Part shown: piece by piece, positions 32,032 to 44,100 of the stretch
Position numbering within the stretch: position 1 is the stretch's first letter
Layout: the number at the start of each line of letters is the position of its first letter
DNA from: Cryptomeria japonica
Lineage: Eukaryota; Streptophyta; Pinopsida; Cupressales; Cupressaceae
NCBI RefSeq assembly: GCF_030272615.1
Contig: NC_081412.1
Coordinates: 688,270,083 to 688,330,082 of the forward strand
Direction of reading: 5' to 3'
Length of the DNA stretch: 60,000 nt
Position numbers and translations under genes: made by a program
Notes under the pieces: model-generated
What the model was told of the DNA's origin: nothing
Seen by the model: only the letters and a program-made list of their open reading frames with translations
Database searches by the model: none

Positions 32032-34961
32032 CTAATATATTTCTACCATGATGAATTCTTCTTCTAAGGGAGTTCTAGACCTGGTCTTGGCAGTTCAGGT
32101 CGAGCTTTGTTATATGTGATACAAAACTATGGGAATAAAGTGGGGTTAATCCTTCCTCCATGATTTAGGCATTGGTTGGATGCTGCTTTCTGAATGTAAT
32201 CTCTACTTCTCAAAGTTTCCTTGTCAAACTCGTTTGTTTTTCCTTGGATATACAATCACATGTGACACAAGAATGCGCGATGTGATGCAAAGAGTTGACG
32301 ATTGATATAGAGAAATTTATTCCTTCTCGCAAGTGCCATAGAACTAGGTTGTCTCTTCTTCAACTTATTTTTGTGATGAATACTTGTTCTTCTCAAAATA
32401 TGAGGAGTGGTCATACATGAATGATCAAAGGTTGACGTTGATGTTGGATTTGAATACTTGATTTGAAAACTCAAGTTTACTTTATCAAGTAGAGGTTTAG
32501 TTAGATTCGCCTCCATGACAAAGTGTGTCAAATGATATGGATAAAGTCTCTCGATATGGAAACTTGATTTGATGACTTAAGATTAAACTAGGTATTTGTT
32601 TTTGATAGAATCCGTTGGATGGTGAAACTTTGATCACTGTTTCAGATACTTCCTAATTTTGTTGGATGAAGTCTGATTTCAAACTAGTCTAATGATTTGA
32701 AAACATGTTCTAAGAGTGTCTTGTTGATTGGAAATTTTCTCACTGATGATCGGATTCGAAGTTCTGTTGCTATGTTTGTTAAAGGACCTGAAAGGGTATC
32801 TGAAACTGTTGATAAAGTTTTCCCAAAGTGTAGGATTTGCTCTCTGTTTTTCCTTAAAATTGATTATGCGCTAAGATAGAGACTGAATGAGCATAGAATG
32901 TTCATAATGTGCTACAAAATGTTCCTTATGTGCTAAGCTACCTTCACTACGCGCTACTATTTGAAAATGACTAATTTGGATGGGTTATGCATTATTATGT
33001 CCTGATTACGCGTTGTTTTTTGAGATGAAAGCTGTAGGAGATGCTTCTGACGCGCTATACTAATGTTCTAATGTGCTAGATTGATGCTAGAAAATGCTAC
33101 TGAGAATTTCAACAATATGATATTGATTATGCGCTAAATTGACTGATGTGAGCACTAAGTTTTGGTTCAAAAGCATTACTAAATGTTTTCTACGTGCTAG
33201 GATGTTGCTCCTATGCGCTACTGTCCTGATTTCTTTGTTTCTGCAGTTTTCAATTTTAAAACTTGTGATTTTTAATGGATGATTTTCTAAAAAAGAACTT
33301 GAAAACATGGCACATAGAAGAGATAACAATTTTGCCTATGCTAAACTAGTGTATGTTCTATGAGGATGTGTTCAAATCCCTGATGTTTTGACTAGTTTGA
33401 ATAACAAATAAGACAAATCAAGCATACTCTTTATTCAAGGGTCATCAACAATATCATAGCCCACTAGTCTCGATACTCCGTCAGTTCAAACAACCTTGTC
33501 ACCCCCTAGGGGGTGCCCCTTTTTTTGCCTTTTGCTAGAAATTAACCCAAAGTGAATTGCTTCACAGTTGAGTAGTTATCTTGGGAGATATATGGTGAAT
33601 GATCTTGGGGGCGGCTTCTTCCCCACCCTTGCACTATGATATTGAAAATGTTTGGTTATTGACTCGACTCAAAGCTTCTAATGCTAAAGTCTTTAATCAG
33701 GCTTCCGTTTGGTCTTCGGTGATAAACTCCCTCGAGAGGCTTCCCAAACTTTAGAAAAAAGGCTTTATGTATCTTAAAGATACTGGGGGAAGGCTAATCA
33801 CTGAGAAAAACTATTGAAAGGGACTTTCGGTAGCCTCCACTTTTGATTATAGTGGGTTGGAACACTTGGCGATAAAGTTGTTTCCCACTTAGGTTGTTCC
33901 CCTCTCATCGACCATTAATGATGCCCTAAGGGCAACTCGGGAGGGTAGACCTTCTAAAGGATTTAAATGCTTGAAGTAAAGAAAGCATAAGAGTGGTTTG
34001 TCTTTTTGGTCACCCAATTAAGGGGAGAGCATATACCTTCCACTTTCAAGACAAAGCAAACAATGGTTCTTTTTAGCCTTCAAGACAATGATATCTAACT
34101 TTTATTTGGAGATGTTGCTCCAACAAGCATGGTGTTCTTTTTAACTCTTCATAGAAAAATGTGTATTTCCAAATATTTGAAAACAAACCTGGTCAACAAA
34201 GTAAATCGTGATGTTGGTCAACAAAAGGAAAATCATGAAGTCAATCCTTAATGAAAACTCTTTTTGCCTTGCACAAAAAGTGAGATTCTTTTTATCCTTT
34301 GCAAAAATGAAGTGAGGTTTTGTTTTATACACCAAAGGAATAATGGAGTTCTTTTTAACTAGCACCAAAGGAAAAATAGGATTCTTTTTAACCTTTGCAA
34401 ACTGAAAGTGATTTTGTAGTTCTTTTTAACCAACAAAAGGAAGTGAGTTTGTAGTTCTTTTTAATCGACAGGAAAATGAACTATTTTTTAACTAACTTAA
34501 AAAAGTTAGAAACAAAATAATTAAATGCCTAAATAAACTCCTTCAACCTACAAACAAAAGATTAGTAACCTACAGTAAACAGTTAGTGAAAAATTTTAAC
34601 ACTTAGGTGAGCTTATCCAAGCCTAATTTTTACTTCTATTACAAATTATGTTTTTCCTATTTTTGACAGAGTCATGCGTTGAGCTTCTGGATAGAAGTGC
34701 TACAAAAAGTTACATATGCGCTACAGAAAGACGCCTAAGCACTACACTGTTATCCTGACATAGTAAATAATTCTAAAGTATTATGCACTAACACTAAGCT
34801 CCAAAGCGCTAAAGAAAGGTTCTAATACACCAAACGGTATTCCAAAAGCGTTACTGTTTTCTCCAGATGTGCTAAAGAAAGTTCTCGATGTGCCAAAATA
34901 GTATTCTTGCGTGCTTGTAATCTTTGTCCTACATAAAAAATGATGTGATTTATGGGGATGA
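32032..34961 (-). other. gypsy-1 leader (5' untranslated), repeat-rich
   Basis: A long region between primer-binding site and gag with no convincing gene. Two clusters of GCGCTA-type words lie at about 32865-33225 and 34690-34920. Between them, at about 34065-34470, TTCTTTTTAAC recurs some seven times at 40-60-bp spacing. Parts match the gypsy-2 leader in inverted orientation, for example TTTGGAGATGTTGCTCCAAC near 34100. Confidence 0.65.
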
Positions 34962-34979
34962 GCCCCACAATGGGCACCA
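34962..34979 (-). promoter_or_regulatory. gypsy-1 primer-binding site
   Basis: Minus strand reads TGGTGCCCATTGTGGGG a few bases after the LTR end. The leading TGG complements a tRNA 3' CCA; I could not assign the tRNA. Confidence 0.6.
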
Positions 34980-34983
34980 GAAA

Positions 34984-35405
34984 TGTGTGTGGGAAATGAG
35001 GGCGACAAAAATGTAAAAGTCGGATTCAAAAGGTCCACACACCAACGAGGCTCTTGGTGCAAGTTATAGGAACTATATCAAAATAGCTCAACTTCCCAAG
35101 GGGCGTCCCATTGTTCTCTATCTCACAGGATCCCTAAAGTCAATGTCTTTGCTCTCAGATCACTCAGCAAAGTGACTTAGGAATGCCAACTCCAAGAATG
35201 AGTGATGTTTGATTATTATGCATGAATGCATTCCTAAGACATGTATGATATTGAAACTATGATAATTAATCTAGCATAAAGATTATGATAAGATTAGCTA
35301 ATTATCCTAGCAATGATATACTAGTCTAACAAGGATATTCTATGATATTAGAATGCTTCTAAATGCTATTATGATGATTTAACAAATAGAGGCTAAAATT
35401 CTTAG
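34984..35405 (-). repeat. gypsy-1 5' LTR, U5-side part
   Basis: Starts TGTGTGTGGG on the plus strand (the CA end of the LTR on the minus strand), next to the primer-binding site. It is interrupted at CTTAG by gypsy-2 and continues at 53944. Confidence 0.7.
35401..35405. repeat. Left TSD of gypsy-2 (CTTAG)
   Basis: CTTAG directly before the 5' LTR, repeated at 53939-53943. Confidence 0.92.
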
Positions 35406-36821
35406 TGTAGTCACATAAATCTGTCCAGTCTAATTAAATGAATATTTTCTATTTATTTGATTAAAAATCCACTAGCCATCAGTTAATTAAATTAATATTT
35501 AATTAATTCATCTTCAAACATTCTCCTATTAATTAAATAAATTATTCAATTTATTTTAATTAATTCATTAAACCAAATTCACAATCAATTAAATGAATAA
35601 ATCATATTTATTTCATTTAAATCTCCTATTCCTCTTTTAAATAAATTAAATAAAACATTTATTTAAATCATTATTCCCACCCACTTGCATTTTCCTACAA
35701 ATGCAACTTGCACACATTTATTGAAATAAATAAATTTTATTTTAATTAAAATCCTATTTTCCCTCACCCACCAAACCCACTTGCATTCCTAAAACCCCCT
35801 TCTAGATTCTTCTAAATTAGCCTAATCCATTCCCTAATTATTGTCACATTCCTAAGCAACATGGAGTTACTTCTCAAAGACTTCAAAGTCTTTGAAAAGC
35901 ATTTAATGCTTTGTGTGTTCAACAATTTAACCTCCAAAGTCTTCCAAAACCACTAATGGCTTTTACATGACCATTAATGGCTCTTACATAACCATTTATG
36001 GTTATTTCAACTTGCACTCATGTGTCTCCTCAAGCATTTATTGCTTTGACCATGGTTATCCCTTTTTCCTTTGCACAAGAGTTTATCCATTGGATAAAAG
36101 CTTTATTCTTTGAATAAAGAATTTATCCATTTAACTAACCTTGACCTTAACTCCCAAGTTAACTCTCAGGTCATGTCAAACATTTAATGCTTATTCCCTC
36201 TCCTCTCAACCTATTTCACATTGACACTTGTCATCCTGAGATTGGGTTGAAAGCCCTCACATGGATTTCAAATCATTCAATCCTGACCCTTGTTGAGATT
36301 ACTCAATCTCAACCATCCATTGCTCCATTTTTTCTATAAATAGAGCCCATTTCTTCATAATCCAGATCCTAAAAACTTGTATGCATTTAAGCTATAGTGA
36401 ATTCTAGAGAGCATTTAGCATAAACTACTAATATCTTGTCATTTTGGTTAAAATAAATCATTTTAGTATCAATAGCATAGTATTAGCTTTTTATTCACAT
36501 TTAGAGAAAATACTTCAATCTCAAACCTCCATAAGCATCCATAGTGCAAAAAACTGCTGAGAGCTACACTAGTTTGGAACTTGGAGAGGAGAGGAACAAA
36601 TGAGAAGGAGCCGAGAGTATGGTAGAAGGCATTTGGAGATGTCTTCTTGCATTTACATTCATAGTTAAATGCTTTACTTTGTTCTTGGTGTCTCTTTTGA
36701 TATGCCTACTTAGGTTGATCTTTGGTTGAATAACACTAACCTTAACACTTGTTTCTTGTTGTTTGTGTGTTATACGACCACAAGTTTTTATCCTAACACT
36801 TTCCCTTTTTGCAAAGCATCA
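35406..36821 (+). repeat. gypsy-2 5' LTR
   Basis: TGTAGTCACATAAATC ... GCAAAGCATCA, 1416 bp, about 98% identical to 52524-53938. The U3 is rich in ATTTAATTAA words and contains repeated CATTAATGGCTCTTACAT units near 35960. Confidence 0.95.
36335..36343 (+). promoter_or_regulatory. TATA box in the gypsy-2 5' LTR
   Basis: TATAAATAG followed by AGCCC, at about two thirds of the LTR. It is conserved in the 3' LTR (53452) and, inverted, in the gypsy-1 LTR (54045-54055). Confidence 0.7.
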
Positions 36822-36840
36822 TTTGGTGAACCTGACGTGA
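36822..36840 (+). promoter_or_regulatory. gypsy-2 primer-binding site region
   Basis: TTTGGTGAACCTGACGTGA directly follows the LTR; TGG can pair with tRNA CCA. The tRNA is unassigned. Confidence 0.6.
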
Positions 36841-39541
36841 ATCCAAACACCTAAAAAAATAATGTTTTTGACAACTAACATGTTTGAATGTTGAACTTGA
36901 CACATAGGTTGCGCTTTAGCGCTTTTGATCACATTGTAGCGCTATTGCAACTTGTTATTCTAGCACTATTGTATCAAGTTTGGTGCTATTGACCTTGTTT
37001 TAGTGCTTTTGAACTTGTTTTGGCGCTTTTGAGCATGTTTTAGCGCTATTGCTTTTGTTGTCAAAATTTTACTTTTAGCATTGTTGTATTTGTACTAGCG
37101 TGTTTGTGTTAAATAATGCTTCTATTTAAACACATAGTGGCGCTATTGTAACAGAACGTTGTAAAAAAGACCCCGTAACCGAAAAAGTGAAAATTCTTAG
37201 GCTTATAGAAGCCCACCATAGGTTCAGTTTTTACTAACTGTTCGTTTCTTGTGCAGGTCTAAAGCCAACTTCCTTAAAAATAAAAATAAAAAATCATCAA
37301 AAAAAACTTATTTTTGGTGTTTTAAAATTGAACAAAACAAAATTTTCTTTCTTGCAAGCTTCGGATCAAATTTTGTATTTGGTGCTTTAAAATTGAACAA
37401 AACAACTTTGTTTATTGCAAGTTTAGGCTTAACTTTTCATTTGGTGCTTAAAATCAACAAGACAAATTTATTTCTAGCATCAAACTTAAGCAAAAATTTA
37501 CAATCCACACTTCAATTTTGGTGCAAATAAAACTCACAATCAACTTGTTTCAATTTTTGCAAAGCAATTTTCCTTCATGCATACGTGCTTCAAATTAAGT
37601 TGACCAGGATTTTCAAAGTTCTAGTTTACTCAAAACTTTGCATTTGAAGTTAAAAAGAACACCATGATTGTTGGAGCAACATCTCCAAATAGTTAAAACA
37701 CATTGCGATGACAAGTTAAAAAGAACAAGTGCATTTCATGTTTGGCACACTTGTGCAAAAGAGTTGGTCGAGTGGTCCTACTTCTAACACACACTATCCT
37801 CTCCCTTGGCTTTCGTGGTCCTAGGTGCAAGAGAAAAGTGTTAGTAACACTCAAAGTTTATATTTCTAAGAGAGGCCTGCCAAGAGACACATCACTCTTG
37901 GGAATGACCTCGCACGGTAAATCCTTCGAGCCGCTATAGTAATCAGGTGAGAGCAAAAGCTGTAGCCTTGGGTATAGCTGTTCCTACAGTGTAACTTGCC
38001 AAAAGGACAAATGGGCCCCACCACAAGTTATAAGACTTTTAAGTGAGTCACTGCAGAATGAACTTATGTCCAAAAACATCGAACATTACTAAACACCTTT
38101 AAGTAGTAGCCCACCTGTTCTATTGATTGAGAATATTTGAGATACAATTCAGTGCAAGAGCATAGATGGTTTTTCTCCCAAGATACTCACCATACATATT
38201 TCCTTGAGTAGAAACATAGCTTTTTGAAAAGTCACTTGTGAATTGATAAAAGTGGTGAGTCCCCCATCATAGGGATCATCTATTTGTTATACTCGCGCAA
38301 GACTTAGTATATCACATCCTTACCTGCCATGGTGGGATTCATAAGGTATGTAGTACCAAAGTTGAAGAAATATCAAGATGTGGGCTGAATTTATCACAAC
38401 TGGCCATTTGACCTTAGGGATACAAAGTGTTTGAAGTGTTTTCGTTTTGAGTTAAAGACCAAGTACAAATTGAGCTGACTTCAGGCTTTGGAAAGAAAAA
38501 CACCTAAAATACACTTAAAGGAAAGGGTCGTAAAAAGTCCAAGGATTGGGTTGATCTAGACCCATACTCATTTGTGCCTTTAAGGCAACATTCTTGTGTT
38601 TGTGTGCTTGCTTTGTTTTCTTCTCAAAGAAACATCATAAAATCCAAAAATCAAAACAAGTATTCATCCAGCCAAACATTTTCAAAAAGATCAAAAACAA
38701 AGAAAAGTATCAAACTTTATGACTATTCTTCACATCTTGAGAAAGAAGAATCTTCATCAAAACATCAACTTAAAAAGAATACCATTGAGCTCAAAGGCCT
38801 TGATCAAAAGGAAGAAATTATTCTATCTAAATAGACAAATCTTTGTCTCTCATAGAGTTTTTCTATGTCACATGCATCTATACCTTCAAGGCAAATCAAA
38901 CGTATTTGATCCAGAGTCATTGAACTGCAGAGCTTTTATGCAATATAGAGCTTTGAGTTATCACAAAAACCAAGGAGGCAAGATCAATCCCAACTTCTTC
39001 CCAAACATTTATATCACATACAACGTAACTCAAGAAATGCCACTAACACCCGAAAGGGAAGAGGTAGAATTTGTTCCATTTGTGACACAAAGCTTTTATT
39101 GAAGTTAAAACATTTCATCCATTATCTCATTCACACATCATCTCATTCATTTTCAACTCTCAAAACATTAAAGAGGTTCTTGTCCTAAAGTTCTCTTTTG
39201 GATATTGCTTGAATCAAACACAAAACATCACTTTTAGATTGTTTCGACATCTAGGATAAGCTCATCCTAAGAGACATATCTACGCAGGTTAAAACTAGTT
39301 TATGAGTGAATCCTCTCATTACTAGGTAGTTAAATCTGTAACACATCTCAGATTTCTCTAAACCTTATCACATCAAATCTTATCAAAAACAACAAGCAAT
39401 TCAAAGAAGAAAACTTTGGTAATATCTACCTTTAAGTGCTAGAGATCCACATGCAAAACAACACACCAACCATCGATCTTTCATTTCATCAAAATCTCAT
39501 CATCATTTTCACCCAACTTCAACAAAAAACTCACAAACAAA
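36841..39541 (+). other. gypsy-2 leader
   Basis: 2.7 kb between primer-binding site and gag with only short frames. It contains the AGCGCT word cluster (36905-37145), three copies of a ~65-bp ATTGAACAAAACAA... unit near 37320-37460, and two GTTAAAAAGAAC words near 37650-37725. It is related to the gypsy-1 leader. Confidence 0.65.
36905..37145 (+). repeat. Cluster of TAGCGCTATTG-type words, 5' side of gypsy-2
   Basis: About 11 copies of the palindromic hexamer AGCGCT or one-base variants (AGTGCT, GGCGCT, AGCACT), mostly followed by TTTTG or ATTG, spaced ~20-25 bp. A matching inverted cluster lies at 51660-51960. Confidence 0.85.
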
Positions 39542-41140
39542 ATGGCTCATACCCGATCACAGTCAAGGCAACGAGAAATAAAAATTGAAGAAGAAGAGGA
39601 GGAAAATATCAATGAATTTCAAGAAGCACTTGGAGGAAATGCGAATGACGAAAACCCAAGTACTCCTACTCCTACAACAATAGAAAAGGCTCAACACAAC
39701 CCTCTCTTTAACAGACTTTTTGATGAAATACTCAAGAACAATGCGGATGCTCACTTTTTAAATCTTGCTCAAGAAGGAGCCAAACTCCCCTCTGAATTTG
39801 ATCTTGCACAACTAAGACAAGCATCAGAACGACAAAGTCACCATGAGGAAGAAAGAGGTAGAGATCCCATCAGATATAACATTCCTCGAGGTAACCCACC
39901 ACCTCCTCCTCCAAATGAAATAGACATGTTGCGACAACAAGTCAAAAATCTCGCCCAACAACTTCATAGTGGTGTAAAAAATAATCAATTTTCACTCAAT
40001 GACATTTGTCCTTATCCTTTTGATAGGAATCTTCATATGCCACCTTTTCCACGAGGGTTCGAAACACCCAAGTTTGAAAAATATAGAGGAAAAGGAGATC
40101 CTTGCGACCATGTCAGAGAATTCCATTCAGCTTGCCTCGAAGTGGCATACAAGGACACATACCCAATGCGACTTTTTCCCCAAAGCTTGGGAGGAACAAC
40201 CACATCATGGTTTTCTCGACTACCAGGTGGCGTTAGAAAATTTGAAGAGCTAGTTGAGAAGTTCTTGGCACATTACTCTCACAACATTGAACGTGATATC
40301 ACCATGGCTGATCTATGTAACACTAAACAAAAACTAGGTGAACTGTTCTCAGTCTTCCTGCAATGAAGGCGTCAAATGTCTAGTAGACGTTCTCTTCAGT
40401 TACTTGAACAAGAACTAGTGGAAATATTTATTTCCAACTTAAACAAAGAAATGGAGTTTCACCTGGATGTCAAAGACACAGACTCTTTCAATGACATGAT
40501 CACCAAAGGCTTAAAATGTGAGTGGGCTCTCATCAAGAAAGGACTTATCAAAATCTATAATGAGCCAAAGGATGGCCCTCACCCATGCTTCAATAGTGAC
40601 AAACCAAGCTTCTGGAACAAAAACAAAAATATCGTCAACGACGGGGTTGTGGATGCAAGAACTATCAAAAGTGCACAACCTGTAGTATGATTTACATGAC
40701 ATAATCCCCCACCTCAGACTAACACAGTTGCTCCTCCAAATCAAGGCCGCATCACATCTCACGATGAACCTAGACCGCATCAACAAAAACCAAAGCGAAC
40801 ATACACTCCCTTAGGGGAACCCATCGAAACAGTGTTATGATAGTTGGTTTCTCAAAACCTGGTAACCCTACCCAAAACATCAAACTATGAACCTCAAGTC
40901 AAACCTACATGGTAGAGAGATACTGAACACTGTGATTTTCATCAAGGAAAAGGACACAAGACAAGCAATTGTCATAGATTACAAGATCTTATTCAAGATC
41001 TTATTGACTGAGGTGATATTGAAATCGAAGGACATGACCCAAAGACAACAAACAATGATCATCTCATGTTTAAAAATCCAATTCCATCACATGATCAAAG
41101 GGGTCCTTCACTTCAGGGAGAAACATAGATACCACCAATT
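39542..41140 (+). pseudogene. gypsy-2 gag with zinc knuckle
   Basis: ATG at 39542 (MAHTRSQSRQREIKIE). An acidic N-terminus is followed by a Pro run (PPPPPPNEIDMLRQQ) and the capsid-type domain (NDICPYPFDRNLHMPPFP, FEKYRGKGDPCDHVREF, MRLFPQSLGGTTTSWF) and, after a TGA at 40364-40366, ELVEIFISNLNKEMEF. The knuckle CDFHQGKGHKTSNC lies near 40930-40970, in the same frame. Further stops follow at 40688, about 40836 and 41028. Frame changes to pol near 41100-41145. Structural protein for particle formation and RNA packaging. Confidence 0.82.
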
Positions 41141-41142
41141 AT

Positions 41143-44100
41143 ATGCAAGCCATGTATAATTATACTGTAAGTCGCCTGTATGATGCCAGTGAACAAATTG
41201 CAACTATAACCATCAAAAATCCCAACTCCACTTGCAATGTTGCTACACGTCGTGGCAAGATTACTATAAAAGCAGCTCCACAAGGCACCCCATCTATCCC
41301 AAAGAAGTATAACCTTGTGGAATAGATAGACAAAATGCCTGCACTAATATCTATCTTAGAGCTATTGCGCCTATCTCTATCTTATAAAACAATCTTGGAT
41401 CAAGCTCTCCAAGAGGCATCAGTCCTTGCAAACCTAAATACTGATCAGTTCCAAGCCATGGTTGGAAGTCTAAAGTCATCACCTTGTCTCACTTTTTTTG
41501 AAAGTGACAACTCTTCCTTCCAGCAACCTCATAACGCTTCACTACACATTGAAGGATTTATCAACCAGCATAGGATCAAGCGAGTCTTGATCGATAATGG
41601 AGCAGGCCTGAATATTTGTACACTACAGTTGGTCACAACTTTGGGATATGCAATTGAATCAGTGGATCCCCACAAGAAGATCACAATGAAAGCTTATGAT
41701 GATGTAGAGCATTCATCCAAAGGAGTTGTTGTACTACCAATCCGAATGGGCCCTATGGTGAAGCATATCATCTGTCAGGTTCTGGACCTTCCTCTACCAT
41801 ATAATTTGTTGTTGGGAAGACCTTGGATACACGCCATGCAAGCCGTTCCATCCACTTACCACCAGTGTATCAAGTTCCCACATAATGGTGCAGAAATCAC
41901 AATCCTAGGCGATGCAAACCCCTTTGCATATTGTCATAATATCAGCCATCAACCAGAGATTACCATTCCTAACAATAGAGAAGTCATCTCCTCCACCTCA
42001 TACATAAGTCCAGCCTCTCTTGCTAGTTCAAACACCACTATACCTAAGCAAGAAAAGCTCAAGATGAAAATAGCCGAGGAAGGTCTTGGGGAATACAATT
42101 TAAGTCAACTCTTTTGTGTGGGACAAATGCCCACTTCTCCTAGAACACATGGCAAACCGCAACAATTACTTCAGCAACCACTGATCACGCCAGCATGTGC
42201 TTTGACGCCTTTCATCCTTGGGAAGAGTCAAGAAGAAGAAACCAAAGATGAGGACTTAGTAGTATGGATCTATAAAGATCCCATCACCACTGGTATGCTG
42301 CAAGCTACACTTCCCATGGATCAGTATGGCAAAGGCCTCCTCATTATGCAAAGAATGGGTTATGATGGTCATAGTGCTTTGGGACCTTGCAAACAAGAAA
42401 GACATGAACCATTGCTACCGGAATTAAAGCCCAAAGATAATACAGGCCTAGGCTTTGAAAAAGAGATCTTTCCTAAGCTCAGATTCAAAGGAAAACCCAG
42501 CAAACCACTATATCAGCCTATTGTAAAGAGGACAACTTTTATCATAAAACCAGCATCAAACACCATCGCAACTACCCCATCGAGGCTCAAAATCCCAGCA
42601 CAACCGCCTATAATTCCAATCATCCCACTCATCAAACCAGTGATCCCATCAGCAACAACACTAACATCAATAGCACCATTAGCAGCAACAACTATATCAG
42701 AACCCATAGCAGTATCTATGACACTAGCAGTTCCAACAGAAGTAGCAAAGTCAACACTACCAATACTTCCTGTATTAGATTCATTGATCCCCATAATCCT
42801 TCTTGCAGCACCAATCATTTCATCTACAAAATTGGTCACACCTGCAATGTTTAACTCAAAGGACATCCCAGTATGGTATAGTAATCGGATACTAGAAAGT
42901 GACTCAGAGACCGACTCACATAAATGGGAATTTGATTCTATCCAGCTTAATACTTTAGATGAGGAAGACACATCACTACCTCCACCTTGCAAAGACATCA
43001 CTATTTACAGAGAAGCACAGATAAAGACCTCTTGGGTTCCTAAGCTGGAAACTTCTTCCACAGACCCTACGTCGCATCCTACGCCTGATTCTGATAGGGA
43101 GAGTACCATCAACGACCTTCACCACAATGTCTTAACCCTCACTAACACATCCAACGAACTTAACCTAATTGATGAAGTAATGCCCATTATCCATCTAGAA
43201 CTCATCGAATGGAACCAACCTAATCCCCCATGTCTTGACCTTTTCCAAAATGATGAGGCACTCATTGACTTTTTGGAACTACGGGATAACATACCAAGTG
43301 GGGATCACAAAGTTGGATTTTCCATAGAACTTAATAGCGCAACATACTTTGGGGCGGATGCCAAACCTTTCAGCTGCAAAAATATAACAATAAAACATGG
43401 ATCTTCCAGTGAAAACCACACCGTGGCACTGTTTGATCCAACAAAAGTAAAAAGAAAGAGCGTATCCAATGGTGAAAACCTCTCTGAGGCACCGGTGGAT
43501 GAAAGGTTTGACATTCTCCCTGCTAGTACACAACAGGAACGTTCAACGATTCTCATTGACGAAACAAAAGAATACAACGTGGGGACTCTTGAAAATCCTC
43601 ACCACATACATCTGGCATCTCTTCTAACTCTAGAGGAACAACCTAAATTTGATGATTTAGTCATGCATCACCTCACAGTAGCAGAAGGAGCCAAGCCTGT
43701 CAAGTAGAAGCTTCCCAAGATGCATCCTCAGATTGTAGTACTAGTCAAAGAAGAACTTAAGAAACTCCTAGATGTTGGTTTCATTAGACCAATTGATTAT
43801 GCAGATTGGATATCCAATATTGTGCCTGTCGGCAAACCGAATGGGGGCATCCGTATTTGTACTGACTTCAGAGATCTGAATAAGGCATGTCCTAAGGATG
43901 ACTTCCCCCTACCAAACATTGACATCGTAGTGGATCTAACAACAAGACATGCCATGCTTTCACTCATGGATGGCTTTTCAGGATACAATCAGATAAAGAT
44001 CATACTAGAGGATCAACATAAGACAACCTTCACATGTCCATGGGGCACATACTACTGGAATGTAATGCCTTTCGATCTCAAGAATGTAGGAGCGACCTAT

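Noticed and set aside
41100-41145. Programmed frameshift between gag and pol of gypsy-2
   Set aside because: The frame does change here, but the copy has many defects, no clear slippery site was seen and gypsy-1 could not be compared cleanly.
42513-43001. 162-codon antisense frame in gypsy-2 pol
   Set aside because: A shadow of the Thr/Ile/Pro-rich linker of pol; no domain.
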